Source: Couchioplanes caeruleus (GTDB taxonomy: Bacteria > Actinomycetota > Actinomycetes > Mycobacteriales > Micromonosporaceae). Taken from it: a DNA stretch of 64,000 nt. This document shows, one piece after another, positions 7,770-14,580 of this stretch. The notes under the pieces are model-generated. The model did not search any database and was not told the origin of the DNA. It was given only the letters and a program-made list of their open reading frames with translations. How positions within the stretch are numbered: the first letter of the stretch is position 1; each line of letters starts with the position of its first letter. The stretch is taken from assembly GCF_023499255.1 (NCBI RefSeq), contig NZ_CP092183.1:2115501-2179500 (forward strand), written 5' to 3'. The translations under genes and the position numbers were made by a program.

Positions 7770-9023
7770 TCAGGGACGCCCGTTCGTGCCGCACTTCACG
7801 ATGACGCGGATGCAGTCGTTGACCCGGCGGGCCATCTCGTCCACCGGCCACGCGTTGAAGAAGTCGCCGTGCATCGTGTACCCGCGGCCCGACGCCAGCC
7901 GGAATCCGGCCGGGTTGCCGCTCACCGGGTAGCGCATGACCTGGCGCAGCTTCGGCACGACCACCGGGTGGCTCGCCGGGCAGGCGTTGTTCACCGGGTA
8001 CGCCATGTGGCTCTTGTGGTCCGGCGAGTCCAGGTTCACCCCGTCCCAGCAGTGCGGGAAGTCCAGGTACGACTCCAGCATCGAGCCGGGCGGGCAGGTC
8101 ACGAAGTCGTGCGACGGGTTCACCTCGCCGGCTCCGAGGCAGGACCACCGCGAGATCGTGTTGTCCTCCGGACCGGTGGCCTTCGCGTTGCCGGCGACGA
8201 TGCGCAGGCCCAGCGGGAACGGCTGGGTCTGGGCGATCAGCGCGTCGCTGACCCCCTCGCCGAGGTAGTAGAAGACCCCGGTGGTGGGCTCGACCGGGAC
8301 GTCGTTGTTGTAGAAGGTCGGGATCCAGTACGCCGACTTGTCCACCGACGGGTTGCAGTTGCTGTTCGCGTTGAGCAGGTCGGTGACCGTCGTGCTCGCC
8401 TTGGTCGTCTCGCTGCCGAAGAAGCTGTGCATGTGCGAGGCGCCGGGCATGTTCGGGAAGACGATCGGGTCGTCCGGGAGGCGGTGACTGGCCGGGCAGT
8501 CGGCGAGGAATTCCGCGACGCGTACGGCGCCCGGCGGGATGGTCGGCGGGGGAGCCGTGCCGCCGCCGGTGCCGTACACCTCGAACTCGGTGAGCGAGAC
8601 GCCCCACTGGGTGGCGCGGGCCAGCGATTCGAGGCGGACGTAGCGGCCGGAGCCGGAGACCGCGACGCTCTGCCGGCCGCCGGTGCCGGCCACGTTGGTC
8701 CTGAGATCGGTCCAGGTGCTGCCGTTGCCGGAGATCTTCAGGGTGAAGGTCTTCGCGTACGCGGCCTCCCAGTTCAGCACGACCGAGGAGACCGTTGCCG
8801 TGCCGCCGAGGTCGACCTGGAGCCATTGCGGGTCACTGAACGCGCTGGACCAACGGGTGGCGGGGTTGCCGTCGACGGCGTTCGAGGCGGGGAAGGCCGC
8901 GGATTCCGTCGACGATGCGGTGGCCGTACGTCCCTGGGAGAGCAGGCCGTCCGCAGCGGCCTGAGCGGTGACCGGATAGAGGAGCAGGAGGGCGGCCGCC
9001 GAGGCGGCCACAGCTGCGCGCAT
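7770..9023 (-). CDS. Secreted DUF1996 protein with N-terminal F5/8 type C (discoidin) domain
   Basis: A 417-residue exported protein. A signal peptide (MRAAVAASAAALLLLYPVTA, cut after AQA-A) is followed by a discoidin/CBM32-like carbohydrate-binding module, about residues 27-150, with SQGRTATASSTE, AVDGNPATRWSSAF, WLQVDLGG and GRYVRLESLAR. From about 165 on it is a DUF1996 domain, marked by SHMHSFFGSETT, WIPTFYNND, SRWSCLGAGEV and PHCWDGVNLDSPDHKSHMAYP. DUF1996 is common in fungi and actinomycetes and its activity is not established; it accompanies glycoside hydrolases. The start has a good RBS (GGAGGAAA). Its binding module is closely similar to the first module of the GH16 enzyme next door, suggesting a shared polysaccharide target. 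Confidence 0.9.
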   Translation of the reverse strand: MRAAVAASAAALLLLYPVTAQAAADGLLSQGRTATASSTESAAFPASNAVDGNPATRWSSAFSDPQWLQVDLGGTATVSSVVLNWEAAYAKTFTLKISGNGSTWTDLRTNVAGTGGRQSVAVSGSGRYVRLESLARATQWGVSLTEFEVYGTGGGTAPPPTIPPGAVRVAEFLADCPASHRLPDDPIVFPNMPGASHMHSFFGSETTKASTTVTDLLNANSNCNPSVDKSAYWIPTFYNNDVPVEPTTGVFYYLGEGVSDALIAQTQPFPLGLRIVAGNAKATGPEDNTISRWSCLGAGEVNPSHDFVTCPPGSMLESYLDFPHCWDGVNLDSPDHKSHMAYPVNNACPASHPVVVPKLRQVMRYPVSGNPAGFRLASGRGYTMHGDFFNAWPVDEMARRVNDCIRVIVKCGTNGRP

Positions 9024-9048
9024 GAGTTTCCTCCGGGGAAAGAGGTCG

Positions 9049-9081
9049 CGCCGGGGCGGAGATGGGGGCTCCGCCCCGGCG
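9049..9081 (-). terminator. GC-rich hairpin downstream of the GH16 gene
   Basis: A 13-bp perfect stem (CGCCGGGGCGGAG pairing with CTCCGCCCCGGCG) with a 7-nt loop lies between the GH16 stop at 9102 and the DUF1996 start at 9023. There is no U-tract, as is common in actinomycetes. It would end or attenuate transcription from the GH16 gene into the DUF1996 gene. Confidence 0.6.
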
Positions 9082-9101
9082 AGGTGGATGTCGCCGTCAG
9101 G

Positions 9102-10844
9102 TCACTGATAGACGCGGACGTAGTCGACGAGCATCCGGGAGGGGAACGGGGTGGAAGCGTCGATCGGGCCGGGGAAGTCGCCGCCGACCGCGAGGTTGAG
9201 GATGATGTAGAACGGGTGGTCGAAGATCCACGGGCCGCGGGTCGCCTCGACGGTCGCCTTGCTGGCGTAGAAGACCTGGTTGCCGTCGAGCAGGAACTTG
9301 ATGCCCTTGCTGTCCCACTCGGCCGCCCAGACGTGGAAGTCCTGGGACAGGTCCACGGTGGCGTACTTCTGGCCGTAGCCGCCGGCGCCGTTGTACTGCG
9401 GCGCGTGCAGCGTGGAGTAGGACTCGCTCGTGTTGCGGCCGAGGACCTCCATGATGTCGACCTCGCCGTTGTACGGCCACGGGCGCCCGGTGAGGAAGTC
9501 GGCGCCCATCATCCAGAACGCCGGCCACAGCCCGTTGCCCTTCGGCACCTTGATCCGCGCCTCGACGCGGCCGTACTGGAAGGAGAACTTGTTGCCGGTG
9601 TTCATCCGCGCCGAGGTGTAGTCGCGGCCGTTGACGCTCTCCTTGCGGGCCTCGATCACCAGCTGGCCCTGGCCGTTCATTTGCGCGTTGTTGCTGTTCT
9701 CGGTGTAGTACTGGACCTCGCCGTTCTGCGGCACGCCCGGGTCGTACGTCCACTTCGCGGTGCTCGGTTTGGTGCCGGCCGGGTCGTTGAACTCGTCCTG
9801 GAAGACCAGCCGGGTGGCCGGGAACGTGGGGTCGGCGGGCTTGGCCGGCGGGGTGGTCGGGGCGCCGCCGGTGCCGTACACGTTGAAGTCGTACAGCGAG
9901 TAGCCGTACGGGCCGGAGCGCGCGGTGCCGTACATCCGCACGTAGCGGCCGGAGCCCGACACGTTGAGGACCTCCTTGAAGCCCTTGCCGGTCGTCGTGG
10001 AGTAGATGTCGGTCCAGGTGCTCGCGTTCGGCGAGACCTGGATCTTGTACGCGGTCGCGTACGCCGGGTCCCACTGCAGCTCCACCCGGCTGATCTGTGC
10101 GGTGGCGCCGAGGTCGACGTAGATCCAGCCCGGGTCCACCCAGCCCGTGGTCGAACTGGTCGCCCAGCGCGTCGCCGGGTCCAGGTCGAACGCCTTGTTC
10201 GCGGTGCACGGGTTGCAGTTGACGTCGTTCTGCTCGCTCGAGGCCACGGCCGGCTTGTTGTACGACAGCAGCACCGCGCTGCCCGGCGGCGGGGTGGTCG
10301 GCGGCGTCGTGGGCGGCGTCGTCGTGCCGTCGGCGTACACCTGGAACTCCCACAGCGAGTAGCCGTAGATGGACAGGGCCCGTTCGGTCAGGTTGAGCCG
10401 GACGTAGCGCGCGCTGCCGGTGACGGGGATGTTCTGCGCGCCGACGTTGCCACGCAGCGTGTTCGTGGCGTTGGTGAACGTGGTGCCGTTCGTGGAGAAC
10501 TGGACGGTGAACGCGGTCGCGTACGCGTTCTCCCAGTTCAGGTTGACCCGGGTGACGGCCATCGTGGAGCCGAGGTCGACCTGGATCCACTGGTTGGCGG
10601 AGAACGCGCTCGACCAGCGGGTGCCGGTGTTGCCGTCGGTGGCGGCGGAGGCGGGCGTGCCCTCCCACTCGACCGACGAGGCGGTGGTCGGCTTGCCCTG
10701 TGAGACGACGGCCTCGGCCGCGGCGGCGTTACCGGTCGTGGCGACGAAGTAGGCGCCGAACATGCCGAGCAGCGAGGCGCCGAGGGCGGCCAGGCGTACC
10801 CGGCCGCGTCTGCGGCCACCGCCTCGGAACACAGCGGAACTCAT
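9102..10844 (-). CDS. Secreted GH16 beta-glucanase with two discoidin/CBM32-like modules
   Basis: A 580-residue exported endo-glucanase, probably laminarinase (endo-beta-1,3-glucan). A long signal peptide with a twin-Arg-like start (RGGGRRRGRVRLAALG) ends near residue 42. Two F5/8 type C modules follow (about 45-175 and 195-325: ATDGNTGTRWSSAF, WIQVDLGS; FDLDPATRWATSS, WIYVDLGA) separated by Thr/Pro linkers (TTPPTTPPTTPPP). The GH16 domain spans about 345-580: LVFQDEFND, GQLVIEARKE, YGRVEARIKVPKG and the catalytic motif GEVDIMEVLG, where the first Glu is the nucleophile, the Asp the helper and the last Glu the acid/base. RBS AAGGAGGG precedes the ATG. Upstream AGCGCT-core palindromes suggest LacI control. 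Confidence 0.94.
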   Translation of the reverse strand: MSSAVFRGGGRRRGRVRLAALGASLLGMFGAYFVATTGNAAAAEAVVSQGKPTTASSVEWEGTPASAATDGNTGTRWSSAFSANQWIQVDLGSTMAVTRVNLNWENAYATAFTVQFSTNGTTFTNATNTLRGNVGAQNIPVTGSARYVRLNLTERALSIYGYSLWEFQVYADGTTTPPTTPPTTPPPGSAVLLSYNKPAVASSEQNDVNCNPCTANKAFDLDPATRWATSSTTGWVDPGWIYVDLGATAQISRVELQWDPAYATAYKIQVSPNASTWTDIYSTTTGKGFKEVLNVSGSGRYVRMYGTARSGPYGYSLYDFNVYGTGGAPTTPPAKPADPTFPATRLVFQDEFNDPAGTKPSTAKWTYDPGVPQNGEVQYYTENSNNAQMNGQGQLVIEARKESVNGRDYTSARMNTGNKFSFQYGRVEARIKVPKGNGLWPAFWMMGADFLTGRPWPYNGEVDIMEVLGRNTSESYSTLHAPQYNGAGGYGQKYATVDLSQDFHVWAAEWDSKGIKFLLDGNQVFYASKATVEATRGPWIFDHPFYIILNLAVGGDFPGPIDASTPFPSRMLVDYVRVYQ

Positions 10845-10930
10845 ACGGGGGTCCCTCCTTGCGGGGAATCAAGAAGTGGGGATGGGATGGGGATGGATGT
10901 GTCGTACTGGTTACCGAGCGACTACAAGTG

Positions 10931-10948
10931 GGGGAAAGCGCTCTTTGG
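10931..10948. promoter_or_regulatory. LacI-type operator candidate upstream of GH16
   Basis: GGGGAAAGCGCTCTTTGG contains an AGCGCT palindromic core with near-symmetrical flanks (AAAGCGCTCTTT). It lies about 90 nt upstream of the GH16 ATG at 10844 and shares its core with the palindrome near the LacI gene at 7507-7518. Confidence 0.5.
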
Positions 10949-11000
10949 TACGACACTCTGAACCGTCCACTTCACGGGTGTCAATGCCTGGTCACGGCTC

Positions 11001-11014
11001 GGGAAGCGCTTCCC
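11001..11014. promoter_or_regulatory. LacI-type operator, perfect 14-bp palindrome upstream of GH16
   Basis: GGGAAGCGCTTCCC is a perfect palindrome, about 157 nt before the GH16 ATG and in the non-coding gap between GH16 and the GNAT gene. It has the same AGCGCT core as the sites at 7507 and 10937; the 60-70 bp spacing between the two GH16 sites would allow looping by a tetrameric repressor. Confidence 0.55.
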
Positions 11015-11069
11015 CGTACGCGTTCACGAGTCTCCGCAGGTAGACGCCGTGCAGGCCGTGGAGGCGGGT

Positions 11070-12047
11070 TCAGGTTCCGGAACCGAGCGGGCGCGTCATC
11101 ATGAGCGCCAGGTCGTCGTCCACCCGTACGGGCGCCCCCGGCGGCACGGGTGCGGCCCCGTACACGACACCACGGCCGTCCGGCAGGTAGCCGCGCCGGA
11201 GGTACATCAGGTGCGCGGCGGTGTAGTCCGCGTACAGGCCGACCCCGATCCCGGCGGTGGGCGAGCGCTCGGCGATCAGCGCCTCCGCGCGGTCCATCAA
11301 GGCCCGGGCGATGCCGCGCCGGCGCAGGTGCGGCAGCACGTTGAGGTCGGTGATCTCGGGAATGCCGGCCGCGCGGAACGGCTGGTAGGCGCTCCGCCAG
11401 TGCACCGTCAGATACCCCGCGAACCGCCCGTCCACCGTGGCCACGAGCACGGTGCGTGATCCTTCCCGCTGCTCGCCGAGGTACGAGCGGTAGAGGGCGG
11501 CGTCCTTGCCGGGCCACCCGATCGCGGCGAACGCGGCCGGGATCTCCGCGAGGTCGGCCGCCGCCAGGAGCCGGATCTCCGGGACGATCGCGCGGTGATA
11601 GCGGTCGTACGAGCCGAACTCGGCCACCCGCGAGAAGCCCAGCCGGCGAAGAAGCGCGACGCTCCGGTCGTTGCCGTGCGTCACCCCGGCGAAGACGTCC
11701 GTGGCGCCCAGCGACCGGGCGTGCTCCAGCAGCGCGCGTACCGCGGCCGTGGCGTAGCCGTGACCGGTGGCGTCCTCGCTCAGCCAGTAGCCCAGCCCGT
11801 AGCGGGGCGGGTCCACCGGCACCAGGTCGACCCGGCCGACGAGGCGGTCGTGCAGGACGATGCCGTACCGCAGCGGCGACGGTTCCGACAGCCGCGCCGT
11901 CACGTCGTCCAGGCCGGCCGCCGCCTCCTCCCGGTAATCTCCCAGCCGCGTCAGGTGGGCGGTGTTCCGCTGCACGAGAGCGTGATATTCCCCGGCGTCT
12001 CGGGCGTCGAGGTGCCGCAGGCGAAGGCCGTTGATCGTGGTCCGCAT
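11070..12047 (-). CDS. Tandem GNAT-domain acetyltransferase
   Basis: A 325-residue protein of two fused GNAT folds. The first (about 1-155) is RimJ/RimL-like: RLRHLDARDAGEYHALV, LGYWLSEDATGHGYATAAVR and HGNDRSVALLRRLGFSR carry the acetyl-CoA pyrophosphate loop (Q/R-x-x-G-x-G/A) in the form EDATGHGYAT. The second (about 158-325) has ITDLNVLPHLRRRGIARALM, a textbook R-R-x-G-I-A/G loop, and AHLMYLRRGYLPDG. Both loops look intact, so both domains may be active. Substrates are unknown. It lies 39 nt downstream of the MFS gene of the GGDEF-EAL/decarboxylase operon, so it may be a fourth member; acetylation of polyamine or aminoglycoside-like compounds is conceivable but not shown. Confidence 0.85.
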   Translation of the reverse strand: MRTTINGLRLRHLDARDAGEYHALVQRNTAHLTRLGDYREEAAAGLDDVTARLSEPSPLRYGIVLHDRLVGRVDLVPVDPPRYGLGYWLSEDATGHGYATAAVRALLEHARSLGATDVFAGVTHGNDRSVALLRRLGFSRVAEFGSYDRYHRAIVPEIRLLAAADLAEIPAAFAAIGWPGKDAALYRSYLGEQREGSRTVLVATVDGRFAGYLTVHWRSAYQPFRAAGIPEITDLNVLPHLRRRGIARALMDRAEALIAERSPTAGIGVGLYADYTAAHLMYLRRGYLPDGRGVVYGAAPVPPGAPVRVDDDLALMMTRPLGSGT

Positions 12048-12086
12048 TCCCGCAGCCTCGGTCGCGGCTCCGCGGCGATCAAACGG

Positions 12087-13388
12087 TTATCGGGCGAGGC
12101 GCCGGTACAGGCCCGGGACGTTGGTCAGGATCCACAGCGCCAGCGCGGCCGTGCCGAGGGTCAGGACCGCGCCGCTGACCACCTTGTCGATCGCCTGGGC
12201 CGTCACCAGGATCGGCAGGAGCCGTACGGCGATCGAGCCGCCCAGCGCCCGGGCGGACGCGCTGTAGGCGAGCGCCGTCGTCACCGCCTCGGGCGGGGAC
12301 TGATCGGCGATCACGGCGTCCATGTCGCCCTCGAACGCGGTCTGGCTGACCCCGGCCAGGAACTGGGCCAGGATGACCCCGCCCGCGTGCAGCGGCGCGC
12401 CGAGCCAGCCGACCAGCATGCCCAGCCCCCACAGCGTCCAGCGCAGCGAGGCCGGCAGCCGCAGCCGGCCGACCGTCTCCACCGCCGCCGTGGCCAGCAG
12501 GCAGCCCACGCTGAAGGCCACCGCCGCCGCGGCCACCCAGTGCCGGCCGTGCAGCTCGGTGGTGAGCGGGACCGCGAGCAGGGTCGGTCCGGAGGCCAGC
12601 AGCATGACGCCGCCGCCGGCGACGAGCAGGTGCGGCGCGACGACGCGGCGCCGGCCGGCGTGGTGCGGCGTGTGCCGGGCGTGGTGCGTCGCGCGGATCA
12701 TCCCGTACGCCAGGGAGCGGGCGGCGACGATGCGCCGGGCCGCACCGCGCGGGGTCATCCGGGCCCGGCGGGCGCTCAGCACCGTCGGGAGCAGGGAACC
12801 GGCGTACAGCACGAAGACGACGACGAGGGCCGTGCCGGTCGGGTAGCCGTCCGGGCCGGCGGGCAGGAGTGCGCCGAGGCCCGTACCCGCCGCCTCGACC
12901 GCGGAGATCGCCAGCGCGTACCGGGTCATCGATCTCGGCCGGGCGTCCACGGCCGCCACCTCCGCGCGCATCGCGGCGAAGCCGGTCCACGCCGCGATGT
13001 GCATCGCGACCACCGCGACGGCGATCAGCCAGGACGGCAGGCCGGCGATGAGGCCGGCGAGCGCGCCGACGCGCAGCAGCATCTCGGTGCCCGCCGCGCC
13101 GCGCAGCAGGCCCCGGCCCGGGACGCGCCGGGCCAGCCAGCCGGTGACCGGAGCCGACAGCACGACGCCGATGAGCATGGCGGCGTTGTAGAGGGCCGCC
13201 TCGGCGAGGCCGCCGCGGGACACGGCGAGCAGCACCAGGACGGTCCAGCCGAGGGCCATGCCGAACGAGTCCGCCACCCCGGCCGCGACCAGCTCCCGCA
13301 GCCGCCCGGCGCGGCGCAGCCCGACCGGCCCGACGCGGCGATGCCCGCCACCCCTCGGTTGCGCTCGGCTCCCGGGCTCAGCGGCCAC
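12087..13388 (-). CDS. MFS transporter with histidine-rich central loop
   Basis: A 433-residue major-facilitator membrane protein with about 11-12 hydrophobic segments. ALYNAAMLIGVVLSAPVTGW and LARRVPGRGLLR fit helix 2 and the conserved loop 2-3 of the family. The central cytoplasmic loop is unusual, with ATHHARHTPHHAGRRR, a cluster of six His that could bind metal or act as a pH-sensitive element. The C-terminal half carries VSQTAFEGDMDAVIADQ, which resembles actinobacterial MFS proteins of unknown cargo. GTG at 13388 overlaps the end of the decarboxylase gene by 11 nt; the first 25 residues are poorly conserved-looking, so a later start is possible. Context suggests it exports or imports the substrate or product of the decarboxylase. 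Confidence 0.75.
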   Translation of the reverse strand: MAAEPGSRAQPRGGGHRRVGPVGLRRAGRLRELVAAGVADSFGMALGWTVLVLLAVSRGGLAEAALYNAAMLIGVVLSAPVTGWLARRVPGRGLLRGAAGTEMLLRVGALAGLIAGLPSWLIAVAVVAMHIAAWTGFAAMRAEVAAVDARPRSMTRYALAISAVEAAGTGLGALLPAGPDGYPTGTALVVVFVLYAGSLLPTVLSARRARMTPRGAARRIVAARSLAYGMIRATHHARHTPHHAGRRRVVAPHLLVAGGGVMLLASGPTLLAVPLTTELHGRHWVAAAAVAFSVGCLLATAAVETVGRLRLPASLRWTLWGLGMLVGWLGAPLHAGGVILAQFLAGVSQTAFEGDMDAVIADQSPPEAVTTALAYSASARALGGSIAVRLLPILVTAQAIDKVVSGAVLTLGTAALALWILTNVPGLYRRLAR

Positions 13389-14580
13389 CGGAACCGGCGG
13401 CGGCCAGGCCGGCCGGGCAGCCGGCCCCCACGAAGACCGGGGTGGGTGGCGGGAAGCCGTTGAAGTCCGAGGCGTAGCTCAGCGTGTACGCGCCCGCCGA
13501 GCCGATGTAGACGACGTCGCCCACGTCGATGACCGCCGGCAGCGGCAGCCCGGTGAACATCGTGTCGGAGCTGTCGCAGCTGGGTCCGGTCACCGTGAAC
13601 ACGACCTCGTCGTGCCCGGGCACCGAGGTCCGGACCGGGTAGTCCCAGCCCGTCGGCAGCTGGATCGTCTCCATCATGCCGTGGTAGGCGCCGACGTCGA
13701 GGAACAGCCAGTTCTGCCCGGCGCGCACCTCTCGCCCGATGACCGTGGCGGCCAGCACCCCGGCCTCGGCGACCAGGTGCCGGCCCGGTTCGGCGGCGAG
13801 CAGGCCCGGACGGTACGGCAGCAGCTCCGCCACCGCGGGCAGCACAGCGGCGCCGATCTCCTCGATGGACGGCACTTCGTCGACGTACCGGGCGGGGAAG
13901 CCGCCGCCGAGGTCGAGCATCTCCAGCCGGATGCCGTCGTGCAGCAGGTCGGCCATGATCCGCCCGGAGAGGCCGATCGCCTGCCGCCAGGCGGCCGCGG
14001 TGGCGCACTGCGAGCCCACGTGGAACGTCAGCCCGTACGGCCGCAGCCCCAGCCGCCGCGCCAGCGTGAGCAGGTCCCGGGCCTCGTGCGGCTCGGCGCC
14101 GAACTTGCGCGAGAGCGGGAACGAGCTGGCGCTGTCGTCCACGTGCAGCCGCAGGTACACGGCGCTGCCCGGGGCGTGCTGGGCGATCTTGCGCAGCTCG
14201 TTGGGCGAGTCGAAGCTGAACCGCCACAGCCCGGCGGCGTACGCGGCCGCGATGTGCGCGGGCGGCTTGACCGGGTTGCTGTAGAGCACGCCGGCCGGGT
14301 CGACGCCGAGCCGCTGCAGGCTGCGCAGCTCGCCGAGCGAGGCGATCTCGAAGCCGGCCCCGCCGTCGGCCAGCGTCCGCAGGATCTCCGGCGACGGGTT
14401 GCACTTCATCGCGTAGAACGGCAGCACGCCGGGCAGCGCCGCGGTGAACGCGGCCAGCCGCCGCGCCACCGTGTCCAGGTCGGTCACCAGGTACGGCGTG
14501 GGCATGTCGATGACCGCGAGGCAGTCCGGTGCGAGCGCGGCCGGCCACGAGCCCGGCAGCGTCGCGGTCGGCGCCGTCAC
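13378..14580 (-). CDS. Type III (fold III) PLP-dependent ornithine/lysine decarboxylase-like enzyme
   Basis: A 400-residue member of the alanine-racemase-fold decarboxylases (eukaryotic-type ODC, bacterial LODC). LPFYAMKCNPSPEIL carries the PLP-binding Lys (near residue 59); VYLRLHVDD, LTFHVGSQC (substrate/PLP contact His-Gly-Ser), LDLGGGFPARY and AEPGRHLVAEAG (PLP-phosphate and Glu contacts) follow in family order. GPSCDSSDTM near 330 holds the catalytic Cys-Asp of the second protomer, as in CD-G/S-x-D of ODC. It should decarboxylate a basic amino acid to a diamine (putrescine or cadaverine), or carboxy-polyamines; the sequence does not decide. GTG at 14580 overlaps the stop of the GGDEF-EAL gene as GTGA, so translation is coupled. 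Confidence 0.88.
   Translation of the reverse strand: MTAPTATLPGSWPAALAPDCLAVIDMPTPYLVTDLDTVARRLAAFTAALPGVLPFYAMKCNPSPEILRTLADGGAGFEIASLGELRSLQRLGVDPAGVLYSNPVKPPAHIAAAYAAGLWRFSFDSPNELRKIAQHAPGSAVYLRLHVDDSASSFPLSRKFGAEPHEARDLLTLARRLGLRPYGLTFHVGSQCATAAAWRQAIGLSGRIMADLLHDGIRLEMLDLGGGFPARYVDEVPSIEEIGAAVLPAVAELLPYRPGLLAAEPGRHLVAEAGVLAATVIGREVRAGQNWLFLDVGAYHGMMETIQLPTGWDYPVRTSVPGHDEVVFTVTGPSCDSSDTMFTGLPLPAVIDVGDVVYIGSAGAYTLSYASDFNGFPPPTPVFVGAGCPAGLAAAGSGGR

Noticed and set aside
7743..10703. A very long open plus-strand frame (near 1000 codons) opposite the GH16 and DUF1996 genes
   Set aside because: It is a shadow of minus-strand genes in GC-rich DNA: composition is Arg/Val/Ala-rich without domains, and third-position GC belongs to the opposite strand.
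11073..11084. Perfect palindrome GGTTCCGGAACC
   Set aside because: It lies within the last codons of the GNAT gene (GSGT and stop) and is likely chance or part of a weak 3' structure, not an operator.
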